Below, piece by piece: positions 54,654-64,000 of a stretch of 64,000 nt of DNA. This DNA comes from Phytophthora sp. 'mugwort'. Lineage: Eukaryota; Oomycota; Peronosporomycetes; Peronosporales; Peronosporaceae. The stretch covers positions 682,001 through 746,000 of the forward strand of contig JAUCEF010000016.1 of the NCBI GenBank assembly GCA_033558025.1, written 5' to 3'. A model generated the notes under the pieces. It was not told where the DNA came from. It did not search any database and saw only the letters and a program-made list of their open reading frames with translations. Positions within the stretch are counted from its first letter, which is position 1, and each line of letters opens with the position of its first letter. Position numbers and translations under genes: made by a program.

Positions 54654-55544
54654 ATGACACCGCCTGAAGCCGAGAAGGCAGCTAGCTACTGCTCGCCTGC
54701 CTTCCAGATGCGCTCGCTTCGCCCCGTGTCCGCCAAGATCGTCTCGTACGGCCGCGAGAACCAGTCGCGCCGTCGCCCCACGCTCTACGTGCTACGCGTG
54801 GGCCGCAGCGGCGCTGCCGACTGGTACGTAGCCAAGCGCTACTCCGAGTTCCGCGCGCTGCATGACACGCTTCAGCGCCTGTTTAGCGGCGGCAAGGAAC
54901 ACCCAATTTGCGCCGCCTGCGAGGAGCTCGAGAGCTTTTACGACCGCGTGCGCTTCCCCGATCGCCATATCTTCCAGTCCGGTCTGGGCTTCTCCAAGAA
55001 GCGACTGGACGCAACGAGGATGGAGGAGTTGGACAGCTACGTGCGGTTTCTCTTGGAGACCACTCAGGGCCTGATAGGAGACGAAGAGGATGAAGAGGAG
55101 TCCCCCAAGTGGGACGGCAACGAAGGTTCCAGGTGTATCGCGCTGGACTTGATTCGTGAGTTCCTCATGGTGAACGAGGACCACATGACGGAGGCCGAGG
55201 TCAAGACCCATCACGACGACGAGGACGTTAAGGATAGGAGGACAGCTGCGACGAAGACTGTTGGCAGGACAAGACGCCAGCTGCACCGGCTGTCGAGTAG
55301 AAGCTCGTCGGTTACTAGCTTTCACGTGCGCGAGCTTGACCTCGTTTCGGCCGAGAAGAAGACCTCGCCCACTGGTGACTCGATGCGTAACCTGTTCGCC
55401 GAGGACTGGTGGGACCCCACTTTCGCCGACGTGTTCGACGAGTGCGCCGCGCCGCCCGAGGACGCTTTCATTCACCGCCAGGTCGAAGACGTGCCCGCGC
55501 GCACCCACCCGCTGCGCCTTATCGAGAGCTTCCCCCGCCGCTAG
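54654..55544 (+). CDS. PX-domain protein (phosphoinositide-binding)
   Basis: Intact single-exon gene, 296 residues. Residues about 25-140 form a PX domain: VSAKIVSYG, then TLYVLRVGR, WYVAKRYSEFRALHDTLQRL (the RY pair at 62-63 matches the phosphate-contacting Arg) and FPDRHIF in place of the usual Pro-rich loop. It closes with LDSYVRFLLETTQGL. PX domains bind mainly phosphatidylinositol 3-phosphate on endosomes; that role is inferred. The rest is acidic/Ser-rich (HHDDEDVKD, SSRSSSVTSF) and ends in a conserved-looking segment with AEDWWDPTFADVFDE. There is no second known domain. High GC and clean codon use set it apart from the transposons around it. Possible sorting nexin-like or kinesin-associated relative; not decidable here. 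Confidence 0.9.
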   Translation: MTPPEAEKAASYCSPAFQMRSLRPVSAKIVSYGRENQSRRRPTLYVLRVGRSGAADWYVAKRYSEFRALHDTLQRLFSGGKEHPICAACEELESFYDRVRFPDRHIFQSGLGFSKKRLDATRMEELDSYVRFLLETTQGLIGDEEDEEESPKWDGNEGSRCIALDLIREFLMVNEDHMTEAEVKTHHDDEDVKDRRTAATKTVGRTRRQLHRLSSRSSSVTSFHVRELDLVSAEKKTSPTGDSMRNLFAEDWWDPTFADVFDECAAPPEDAFIHRQVEDVPARTHPLRLIESFPRR

Positions 55545-56540
55545 AGGTGCACCGACGACGAAAGAAGGGCGACCCTCGACCGCGTACAGTACAGGGCCGC
55601 TGACGACCCGGATGCATGGCGATGCATCCGCCCTGATTTATTGTAAAATTTTCGCCAGCTATCGTTAAGAATAATCCACATAATTCAAAAGCGACACCAT
55701 TGCGTGCTCTTCTGGTTCGAAAGGCAGCTGGTGGCCAGTTTCGTTTCATGTCGTTTGTCTCGGATCTGCACGCTGTGCTCGGAAACGAAGGGGCACGCTA
55801 GAAGAAAGATCGTCTGGCGGCCCAACGATCTTTCTTCCCCATCTCGATGGAGCCGACAGAAGGTTGCGGACTTACAATAGATTCAACCACGCAATCGACG
55901 ACCCGAGATAGAGCTACATGTACCAGGAAGCTGACAGCTATTATAAGCATAACTAAATAGATCACCTACAGAGTACAATAAGTTCACATTACCCGACTCC
56001 AACACTTGGAGGCAGACGACGCCTGCAACTTCATATTAATGCAGGCAAGACCGAGAATTAATGTTCTTTTTCCAGTCGCCAGTGTAGTCATCTTCAGGCC
56101 CGATGATGTCAGAAGTATTACGCGAGTATGTTGTATCGGCGTCCGATTTGGACACCTTGACAAGAGTACCGGCGTCTTTTTCTTGGTGGCGACAACGGAT
56201 CCCTTAATACAAAAACATGCAGAGGGACTTAGGAGATCCCGTAATTTCATTGGAAAAGCTTGGATATCTTGGGCTGAGGCGTCTGACCATTACGGGTCCG
56301 TTGTAGTTCACGGCGTTGAACCTAGATAGACATCAAACCGACAAATTCAAGCTGACAACTCACCAGAGGCTCGTTCTTGTAGACGCCTTACAGGCGATTG
56401 GCCACTGTAGACCTTCTGTGTGTTAAGAGTGCTATGATTGGACTAAATAGCTACCAATGAGAAAGTGCAAACACATATCCTACTTTACACAGGTACTTAA
56501 GAAATAATCCTATGATGGGCACCAATAATACGCCGCGGGA
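55545..56540. other. Intergenic region downstream of the PX gene
   Basis: A perfect 13-bp inverted repeat lies at 55801-55813 and 55825-55837 (GAAGAAAGATCGT and its complement, 11-bp loop). The open frame at 56006-56329 has no recognisable features. Confidence 0.45.
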
Positions 56541-56633
56541 TGTTGTGCGAGGAGGACGCGTGGCACTGAGCCCGACTTTGAGGCTGTCCTCCTCACTTTT
56601 AAACGGACCGTCTACTAGCTAATCATTCTAACA
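56541..56633 (+). repeat. Probable 5' LTR of copia element 2
   Basis: About 93 bp from TG to CA. From GAGGAGGACGCGTGGCACT to CTAACA it matches 61678-61763 with scattered differences. It contains the inverted pair GAGGAGGAC...GTCCTCCTC. gag begins about 30 bp further on. Confidence 0.65.
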
Positions 56634-57996
56634 TTTCAGTTACGTACTGAGACGTAGAACCGTGGTGAGGGGACACACGAGGAGTGACACGAACCTGGGA
56701 CAGGAAAAGTTCTATGGAGAGGACTACACGATGTGGAGGGATAAGGCCTTCACGTACATCGAGACTCTGGATGAGGCCTTTCAGCGTGAGCTGTTAGAAA
56801 AGGACAATCCGAGGGCGACGGTGGTCATGATGGACATCACTGATGGGACGCCTGAGAAGCCAGTCATATCGGCGGAAGGGGAAAGATCGCAGGAGGAGGC
56901 GAAGATCCAGCCTGGCGCCACCAACACTGAACGGGAGCGCATAAGGGACTGCTGAATCTTTTCAAACAGACGTTGTCAAACGTCTTCCTGAGTGGTCTGT
57001 CGGATCAAGTGTCGAAGTTGAACCCCGTCGACATATGGAAATCGCTGGAGCAGAAATACGGGATCGGGGACGCAAGAAGAGTAATCGAGCTGCTTCGGAA
57101 GTGGGTGCGCCTAACCACGACCAGCTGTAGCAACCTGGGGACCCTGTGCGCCCAGCTAAAGAAGCTTCGCTACGACATCAACCGCAAGATGCAGGGTACG
57201 ATTAGAAGGGATACGGCGACAGTGCCTTGGCCGTGCATTCAAGCGCTGGCTCTACTTCCAAGTGAGGCCTGAGGCAGTTCAGTCACTATGACTGACGAAC
57301 GGTCCACGCTTGAAAACGTAGAGTCAAGTCTGCGACGTTTGTTTCGTGATCGCTCCTACAAGGAGATCAACGGGCTGGCCGAGAAGAGGCACCCGCTCGA
57401 CATCAACGTGGCCAAGAGGGTCACAAGCAAATATGCGAATCATGGATGAAGCAACACCGTAGGGGTGCTTCTACGGCCTTGAAGGTGGTCACTGAAAGAA
57501 GGAGTGCCCGATAATGACGGAAGATCGCGATCAAAAGCGCCCTGAAGGGCTTTTGTTCTGTTCCAACATCCGCACGGAACCAGGCGCGAAAAAAAACTTG
57601 ATGACGGTCAAGATAACGGCCACCTCGACTGCTGAGAAGATGACAAGAGACGAAGTCAAGGAGAGATCGCCTGCCGAGGATATGGCGTTCGGCCGCCAGC
57701 TGGCAAATGATATCCAAGATGCCGATGAGTTCGAATTTAAGGAGCAAGTCCCGGCGAGCGAGGGGAGTGAAGATACGGCCCCATTGAACTCGATAGATAT
57801 CGATGAGGAGGTACGGAAACGATACGGTGGGTATCTTTCTAGATTGAAGCAATTGAGAGTGACTGACAACCTATGGGTGTCAATACAAGGGCGGACACGA
57901 AAAAAGCTCTGACTGCCGGTGGTTTAGCCATCTAGGAATGGGCCAAACGCATACTTTCGAGTATGGTCCGCATCGACCATGCTGCAAGGCACAGTG

Positions 57997-58067
57997 AGAT
58001 TTAGTATACTCTGACCAACAGGTTACTATGGGTATTAGTAACCTGTTGGTCAGAGTATACTAAATCT
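57997..58067. repeat. Perfect 32-bp inverted repeat with 7-nt loop
   Basis: Left arm 57997-58028, loop TGGGTAT, right arm 58036-58067, with no mismatch. It lies in the copia protease region and is not part of any copia domain. Confidence 0.93.
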
Positions 58068-61000
58068 ATTGCCTTTGACAAGGACTGCGATGGTAAATTG
58101 TTGAGCGCATACTACTTAGCCACGCAAGGATATCACCACACTCAGCCGAAGCCTGGGAAGTTTCTGTACTTCTTGGATGTTTAAGAATTGATTTATGTTT
58201 GCTTTGGTAGCAATCGATGAGGTGTACTACCTCCCGAGCAGAAGAGCAACTGTCAATGCAAAAGTACTACCAAATGGAAAAACTCACCAGGTTAGAGCCG
58301 AGCAAACGCTAAGAGAATGGCACCTGAGACTAGGCATCATGTTGGGATAGGCCAACAAATATATGTTTAGCCCGGAAAGTCACTGAAGATGCACCACATC
58401 CGACGCGAAAGGATGTGGCTAAGATACCGTATTTCTGTCGCACATGTGAACTTGCAAAAATACAGAGAATGCCATTTAGAAATATGGTAGGCGGAAAGGC
58501 TTTTACTCCCTTACATACTCTGCACATGGACTCAATAGGAAAAATAAAGGTAAATGCTCTGTACACCACGCAAAGACACAGGTATGCCCTAGCGATAGTC
58601 AACGATGCAACTGCCTACAAGTGGTACTTTGTAATGAAGTCCCTCAAAGAGGAAAATCTCTTACGGGGAAAATTGTTAAAGTCCTTTTTACGCAATTGAA
58701 AAAAAACAAAACAATTTCCATATAGAGTAAGAAGGTTAAGGACTGAGGTGGATCTGAGTTTGTAAATGCGGTTCTGAAAGGCTACTGCACCAAGAATGGG
58801 CTAGTCTACCAGCAATCCAATGTGAAATCAAGGAAGAGAATGGGTCTGCCGAGAGAGCACACCAAACACTGATGGGCAAAGTAAGGTGTGCACTGATTGG
58901 GTCAGATATGACTACAAAATGGTGGCCAAAATCGTTACTGTATATACCGACAGTGAATAATCGGATACCAACCGCACGGTTACAGGGAAAGATCCCGTAT
59001 GAGGCATTGCACCGTAAGAAGCCCAGAGGATACCGCTGCAAATGCGGGGTAGCACCTGCTACGCCATGTGCCCAAATCCAAGCTGAAAATCAGAAGCTCA
59101 GTAAGTGAGCCGTTGACTGTAAGCTTTTAGCATTTCCAGACAGCTATAAAGAGTATCGACTGCTCAATCTGAGAGACAACCGGTATCTTAATGCCCCCGA
59201 TGTAAAGTCTAGAATATCAGCAACTGAGGGGCTGATTGAAAAACCGTTCCCTTCTGGCACGATTCAGTTAAGTCCGGAATCCATAGCAGAAGTGTGCGAG
59301 CTGAACAAGAGACCACGGCAGGATAGTGCATTACTGCCGCAGAAAAGGACAAGAGTCGAGGCGATAACCCCCAAACCTCTGTATGAGCGGAGCAGTGGGA
59401 GCTCTGGAGCAACAGGTATCGGCCCCTCATTCCCCCGCAGCCGACGCAAGCGAACACCGAACTTGCGTCTTCGGGATTATACAGTATCTATCAATGCTGC
59501 TACTACCAGCACCAAATCCTGCGATCACTCAAAGTGCCAAAAGGGGCCCCATATGCCAAGGAGTGGGAGGCAGCAGTGCAGATTAAGTAACAGGCATTGA
59601 TAGCGAATGAAACTTGGGAAATAGTACCGCTGCCAAAAGGGCGCAAATATAGGTTGCCATGGGTATTAATGTGAAGTATCATTCTGATGGCAGGTTGACA
59701 GGTTTAAGGCCAGACTGGTGGTGAGAGATAATACACAAACCCAAGGTATAGATTTTACTAAGATCTTCCGGTAGCGCGATATGAGCCACTCCGACTGCTA
59801 AGCGCGTTGCCACCATCACAGACATGCATGCCCATCAAATGGAGTGTCCACAGCGTTCATTAACGGAGCGCTCCAAGAGGAAATTTATATGCAAATGCCT
59901 ATGGATTCTGCCACGGCGACGCGTCGAGCGTTCACAAACTAAGGAAGGGTTTGCATGGCTGAAGCAAGCCCCACGGATATGGTATGCTCTGCTTAATAAG
60001 TTTCTAGTAAGCTTAGGGGTTTGTCGGTGCAAAAAAAAAGAATACTTTATGTACCGTCAAAAATGGGAGGTACTCATCTGCCGTGCGCGTTGATGATATC
60101 ACGATCGCGGCGACAAATATCAATTGTTGATAAAGATTAAGGCCAAATTTGCATCAAGGTTCAAAATGATGGACCTCGGCGATATCCATTACCTACTGAA
60201 GTTGGAGATAAAGAGAGATAGGATAAATAAGATATTTAGTATGTCTCAGCACAATTATATTGTGGACTTACTACAAAAAAAAATGATATGATTGGTTGCA
60301 ACATAGAACCACCCCCTCAAGCAAAGAGTATAGTCCTTGATAAGGAGGAAAATATGAACCTGGAGCGAATAGCAGCTCAGGCATTCGACTATAGGGTCCT
60401 GATGGGATCATTGATGTATCTTGTAAGAGGAACCCGTCCTGATATTGTGAATGCTGTAAGGGAGTCAAGCAAATTCCTATCTAATAAGAGCCATATATAG
60501 GCTCCCAGGGAGTACTAAACTATCTGAAAGGAACTTGACGTACGGCCTCGTATTTGGTGGAATGCAACGAAGTGATATACGAGCAGTATATAGACGCGAG
60601 CTTCACGAATGCTACTGAAGACAGAAGTCAGTGATTGGGTATGTAAGCATTATGGCCGATGCATGCATTACTTGGAAAAGTTCAAGACAAAGCACAGTGA
60701 ATCTGCATACAGCTACAGCACAGGCTGAGCCAATAGCAGCAAGTGAGGGTATTAAGAGAGTGAGTGGCTTTGGGTATTATTAGAGGTTTAAGCAGTCAAA
60801 ACCAATCGTATGTTGGTGCGACAATACATGTAAATGTGCAATTAGTATTATACAAGATCCTGCGAATCATACTTCTACCAAGCACATAGAGATCAAAGGT
60901 TTATATGCAAGCGAAGTGCATGGCAAGGGCAGAATAGTAGTAAATTACTGCCACACAAATGATATGGTGGCTGATGCCCTAACAAGGCACCACCCAAACC

Positions 61001-61099
61001 TAGTTTGAGAAATTGAGGAGCCTGATGGGAGTCAAAGACCTAAGTCTCCGTCATTACGAAGACAAGAGACGAATGAATGTCTAGTAAAAGATACTCTTG

Positions 61100-61245
61100 C
61101 GGACTAGCAAGTTGCAGTGGCAACGACTGTCCATCCGGGCTAGAAGGTAAAGATCCACCATCCGGTTTGAAGTTGAAGAGCAAAATATACCCATGCGCGA
61201 CTACTAAGTTGAAGTGCAAAGATCGACCATCTAGCTTGAAGTGAG
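61100..61245. repeat. Imperfect short repeats in the 3' untranslated part of copia element 2
   Basis: Variants of AAGATCCACCATCCGG-TTTGAAG and GACTAGCAAGTTGAAGTG-type units recur three to four times between RNase H and the 3' LTR. The borders are vague. Confidence 0.45.
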
Positions 61246-61677
61246 TTCAAAGATATGCTTAAGACAAGGACGAGACTAGAGTTGTAAAGAGGAAACAAGA
61301 CGGAACGTTATCATACTATTAAGACTTCCAGTTGCGCCAAGGTTGTATGGTTAAAGACAAGACTAGGGCACGCCGCAATAATGAAACGCAAGCACAAGTA
61401 AGGGACACCATTGACCGCATCTCGGAAGGGAAGGGTAAGCCCCAGGCATAGTGAATGTCACTTTGGACCACCACTTCCCAAATTCTGGATAGGAGTTAAC
61501 ACAGGCGGCGGCGATCAACCTGGGCGTTTTTCCTGCGTTTGTCCTAGCTCCCCCCAAGGGCTTCATAGCGGCCATAGACGCTAAGACGAACCGAAACCTT
61601 TAACGTAAAACTGAAAGTGAGGAAGGCCGCAGCGTCAGAAGCGCTAGAGTTTGCCATAAGATAAACCAAAAGAGATA

Positions 61678-61763
61678 GAGGAGGACGCGTGGCACTAATC
61701 CCGCCTTTGAGGCTGTCCTCCTCCCTTCTAAAGCTGACGGCCAACTAGCTAATCAGTCTAACA
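61678..61763 (+). repeat. Probable 3' LTR of copia element 2
   Basis: It matches 56548-56633 from GAGGAGGACGCGTGG to TCTAACA with several substitutions; the paired GAGGAGGAC/GTCCTCCTC arms are kept. The left edge is uncertain. Confidence 0.65.
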
Positions 61764-61991
61764 TTGTGCACACCTCCGTTCACGGACGTCCCGACGAAGC
61801 TATCGCCTTACCCCAAGATCAGACCCCAAAAAACGATTGCGTGATTGCAATTGTAACTACTGTATTTAGCGAACGCAGCGATATCACACAACCTACAAGG
61901 AAAATCGTATAAACATCAGTCTGTGTGAACGGGCACGAGGCAAAACCACTCAGTCGACAGCACAGTTAAGAACGTCCCGCGGGGGGAGCAA

Positions 61992-62983
61992 ATGGCCTCG
62001 GAGGGCGCATCAGAAGCCAGCGAGCCTGACGGGGACATCGAGTCCCGCCTGGAGCTGCAAGAAGAGGCAGCCGGCGTCAGGGCGAGCACACCAAGGTTCC
62101 AGGAGCAAAAACAAAGTGAGAAAACGACAACAACCCTGGCTACAACCCTAAACGGAGCAAGAAGAAGTGATACGCGAAGCTGAAAAATCCCGCTAGAGAA
62201 TCAAATCGGATGTACAATGTTCTACACATACAAGCAGTCTTCATGAACACATACCTAAGGTTCCAAAAGTACCGTGGGCGCTGGGAGCACTTCGTGCTGC
62301 TCATTTTGATCTCTGCAAATACCGCTACGTCACCAGAAGTTATTGTCATTGATAGCGTTGAGCTAGTAGGTTGGCCTGCAGAGGTTCAACAATCTCGGTT
62401 TTCAGCAAACGAGAAATGCGGCATCGAGTTTCCTGACATTAATGAAACCAACCCATGTCAATGTCGCGTCACGACAGCTTTCATAATGTATGCCTTAACG
62501 TGCGGACCAATTATTATTGCACACAGAAAACTACCATCAAGTGGGCCGGTGCTCTAACTATGTGTACGAATCCAAGGACGCGCAATCAATGGACACTGGT
62601 CTAGCAGGCTGGACGCTGTCGTGACAGATATAATTAACGCAGGCTCTGTAGTTGGGAACCACAGCGGAGAGCTGATGGCACATTTTTTTTCAAAGGAAAA
62701 GAACCAGCCCAGCGAATACGCGCTAGAGCTGTCGAAGAGAAACGATAAGGAAGACTGTCTATATTGGCGCTGCTACATGCGGTGTCATCGCGCTTTATTA
62801 ACCACGCACCAACTTAATACAAAGTTCTTGAAGATGTTCAACCGAGCTGATATGCGAGTGCTTGTGATCGCGCAGAGTAAGATCAGGGCTGGCGAAGAGG
62901 TGACTGTTGGTTACGGTCCCAGCCTATGGCTTAAGTGCCTGCGTGTAAAGAACAACCGTTGCAGCAAAGATCAAGCCATGAAG
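61992..62983 (+). pseudogene. SET-domain protein (histone methyltransferase-like), frameshifted
   Basis: From about 62440, shifting frames give a Cys-rich pre-SET/AWS-like block (NETNPCQCR, then GRCSNYVYESKDAQ). SET motifs follow: VVTDIINAGSVVGNHSGELM (62618-62677; family G---DI-AGE-VGEY-GEL) and, near the end, VLVIAQSKIRAGEEVTVGYG followed by LWLKCL and a Cys-containing tail (62854-62965). The core NHSC motif expected between them is not readable (FLKMFNRADMR stands where a RFVNHSC-type block would be), and at least two shifts split the gene. An upstream frame from 61992 is Glu/Ala-rich and may be unrelated. Similar multicopy SET genes occur in oomycetes. Likely a dead copy. Confidence 0.6.
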
Positions 62984-63544
62984 TGAATAGGCGTCATGCG
63001 GATTACAGTAAAATCGTAATAGCAATGTAGCCTGCAGCTGGCATTTGTTGCATATCTCCCAAATTGGGACTAGCAAGCGTTGAAGCTAAAGATGCATATT
63101 ACCGACGTTGGCAATAGGTTGAGTCTTCAATCGGTATATCACACGAGTTGCCCTTGATTGCAAAAGTTGCCAGCTCAAACAGTATTGGTTCTCATAATAT
63201 AGCGATGAGGTCTTCGACCCGTTTGCCATCAAGCACATTTGAATCATAGCACTATCGATTCAAACAAAATAGTTGTATTCTTGGAATTTAAGCTATCAAT
63301 CCGCAATTTTCCGCATATCCACTTCACTGCCGCGTTGATATGCATATCAAATCCTTTATTTTCGCTGTTAGTAGCCCGGGTATTTGTATGAGGGGAGCGA
63401 AACTTATTTGGATGAAAGCGCGTGTCCATTTGCAATCGGCTGGCCGACGGGTACGATCTGAAGCGTCGTTTCGATCGCGTTGGCGCTTCATGGACAGTGT
63501 ACGGTCAATTAAGGTCTCGTTGCTAAAATAAACAACGGCGTGCG
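62984..63544. other. No gene recognised
   Basis: AT-rich sequence with short open frames only. Confidence 0.35.
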
Positions 63545-63960
63545 TTGCCTCTATGTGGATTAAGTGCACACGTGCTGAACTTGAAGAAACATGTGTTTGT
63601 TGACCCAAACCAACCGAACAACCCCACTGTGGTTGGTTTTGCGCCTCCATTCTTGCGTATATCATGTAGGTTTCATCTGCGCAGACAGTGCTATGCCTTC
63701 TTCTGTTTTGCTCCGTGGCTTCACACTAACGCGTGGTTGTTAGGTTCCTCCGGCATATCGTCAGCCTCAACCTTATTCTGGTTCTTGGGCTACAGCGAAG
63801 CCCTCACCGCCTGCACTTCTCTCGTTATGTCACCAGGCATAGTGAAACAGTCTGCCGATCCGCTGTCCAGCGTGATAGTGTTGAATAACATGAAGTAGTC
63901 AATGTAGCGAGCCTTGACGTCACTCTCGGCCATTTTAAGTTTCACCTCGAGCTTGTACAG
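63545..63960 (-). pseudogene. Possible retroelement gag fragment
   Basis: The minus strand near 63935-63800 reads KMAESDVKARYIDYFMLF, then ITLDSGSADCFTMPGDITRE. This resembles a segment of oomycete retrotransposon gag proteins (V--R---YF--F--I----G---CF). The rest is broken by stops. Weak. Confidence 0.3.
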
Positions 63961-64000
63961 GAATTGATCTCGGCACCGAGTGGTTCTTCACACTTGAGAT

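Larger units (their letters stand above)
56541..61763 (+). mobile_element. Ty1/copia retrotransposon, decayed but with all parts traceable
   Basis: About 5.2 kb between short LTRs. The gag lies at 56662-57272 (GQEKFYGEDYTMWRDKAF and KLNPVDIWKSLEQKYGIGDA). The protease area near 57900-58200 is disrupted by a perfect hairpin. A GAG-pre-integrase block REWHLRLGIML (58310-58345) and integrase blocks follow (KGYCTKNGLVYQQSNVKS, 58776-58831). The reverse transcriptase is at 59850-60500 (WLKQAPRIWYALLNKFLVSL, MGSLMYLVRGTRPDIV), and RNase H lies at 60540-61000 (YIDASFTNATEDRS). Stops and frameshifts are dense. Confidence 0.82.

Noticed and set aside
54792..55508. 238-codon minus-strand frame opposite the PX gene
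   Set aside because: Shadow frame; the plus-strand frame has a clear PX domain.
1..64000. RxLR or Crinkler effector genes, CRISPR arrays, rRNA genes
   Set aside because: No signal-peptide frame with RxLR-EER or LFLAK motifs was found, and no rRNA or CRISPR pattern was seen.

Overview
The window looks like an oomycete chromosome segment of the Phytophthora type. Evidence: eukaryotic genes with few, short GT-AG introns (49-90 bp); a very large myosin with IQ, ankyrin and PH regions in one exon; and dense, decayed transposons of kinds common in Phytophthora (MULEs, Cryptons, chromodomain Ty3/gypsy, Ty1/copia, Helitron, PIF/Harbinger, Tc1/mariner). No species can be fixed from sequence alone.

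Layout. 1-7500: remains of a Helitron (minus), a spliced MULE transposase (plus) and a 5' half of a copia element (minus). 8206-16501: two almost identical 4.1-kb MULEs in opposite orientation, 61 bp apart; each carries its own 9-bp target-site duplication, a transposase pseudogene and a second convergent zinc-finger gene. 17819-28422: a compact island of four apparently intact host genes: a purine/cytosine permease, a UBAC2-like rhomboid/UBA protein (six exons), a 1917-residue myosin and a RING/zinc-ribbon protein. 28.7-45.3 kb: a transposon nest with a Harbinger fragment, three Crypton (tyrosine recombinase) copies on the minus strand, a third MULE with terminal inverted repeats (TIRs) and a near-intact target duplication, a repeated oomycete gene of unknown function, and a gypsy 3' end. 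45.6-52 kb: a plus-strand gypsy pol followed by a minus-strand gypsy gag. 53 kb: Tc1/mariner remnant. 54654-55544: an intact PX-domain gene. 56.5-61.8 kb: a decayed copia element with short LTRs. 62-63 kb: a broken SET-domain gene; then a possible gag fragment to the end.

The host genes suggest ordinary housekeeping roles (nucleobase uptake, ER membrane quality control, actin motility, ubiquitin ligation, phosphoinositide binding) and do not form a pathway. The most interesting material is mobile. The MULE pair pairs a transposase with a convergent second gene, and a CGGTGAC motif occurs both beside the outer TIR and in a minisatellite between the genes. The three Cryptons each have a TCCGAC...GTCGGA palindrome upstream and, beyond the 3' end, a tRNA-like sequence with a run of C in front of it. 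That arrangement suggests, but does not prove, a recombinase that uses tRNA-like target sites.
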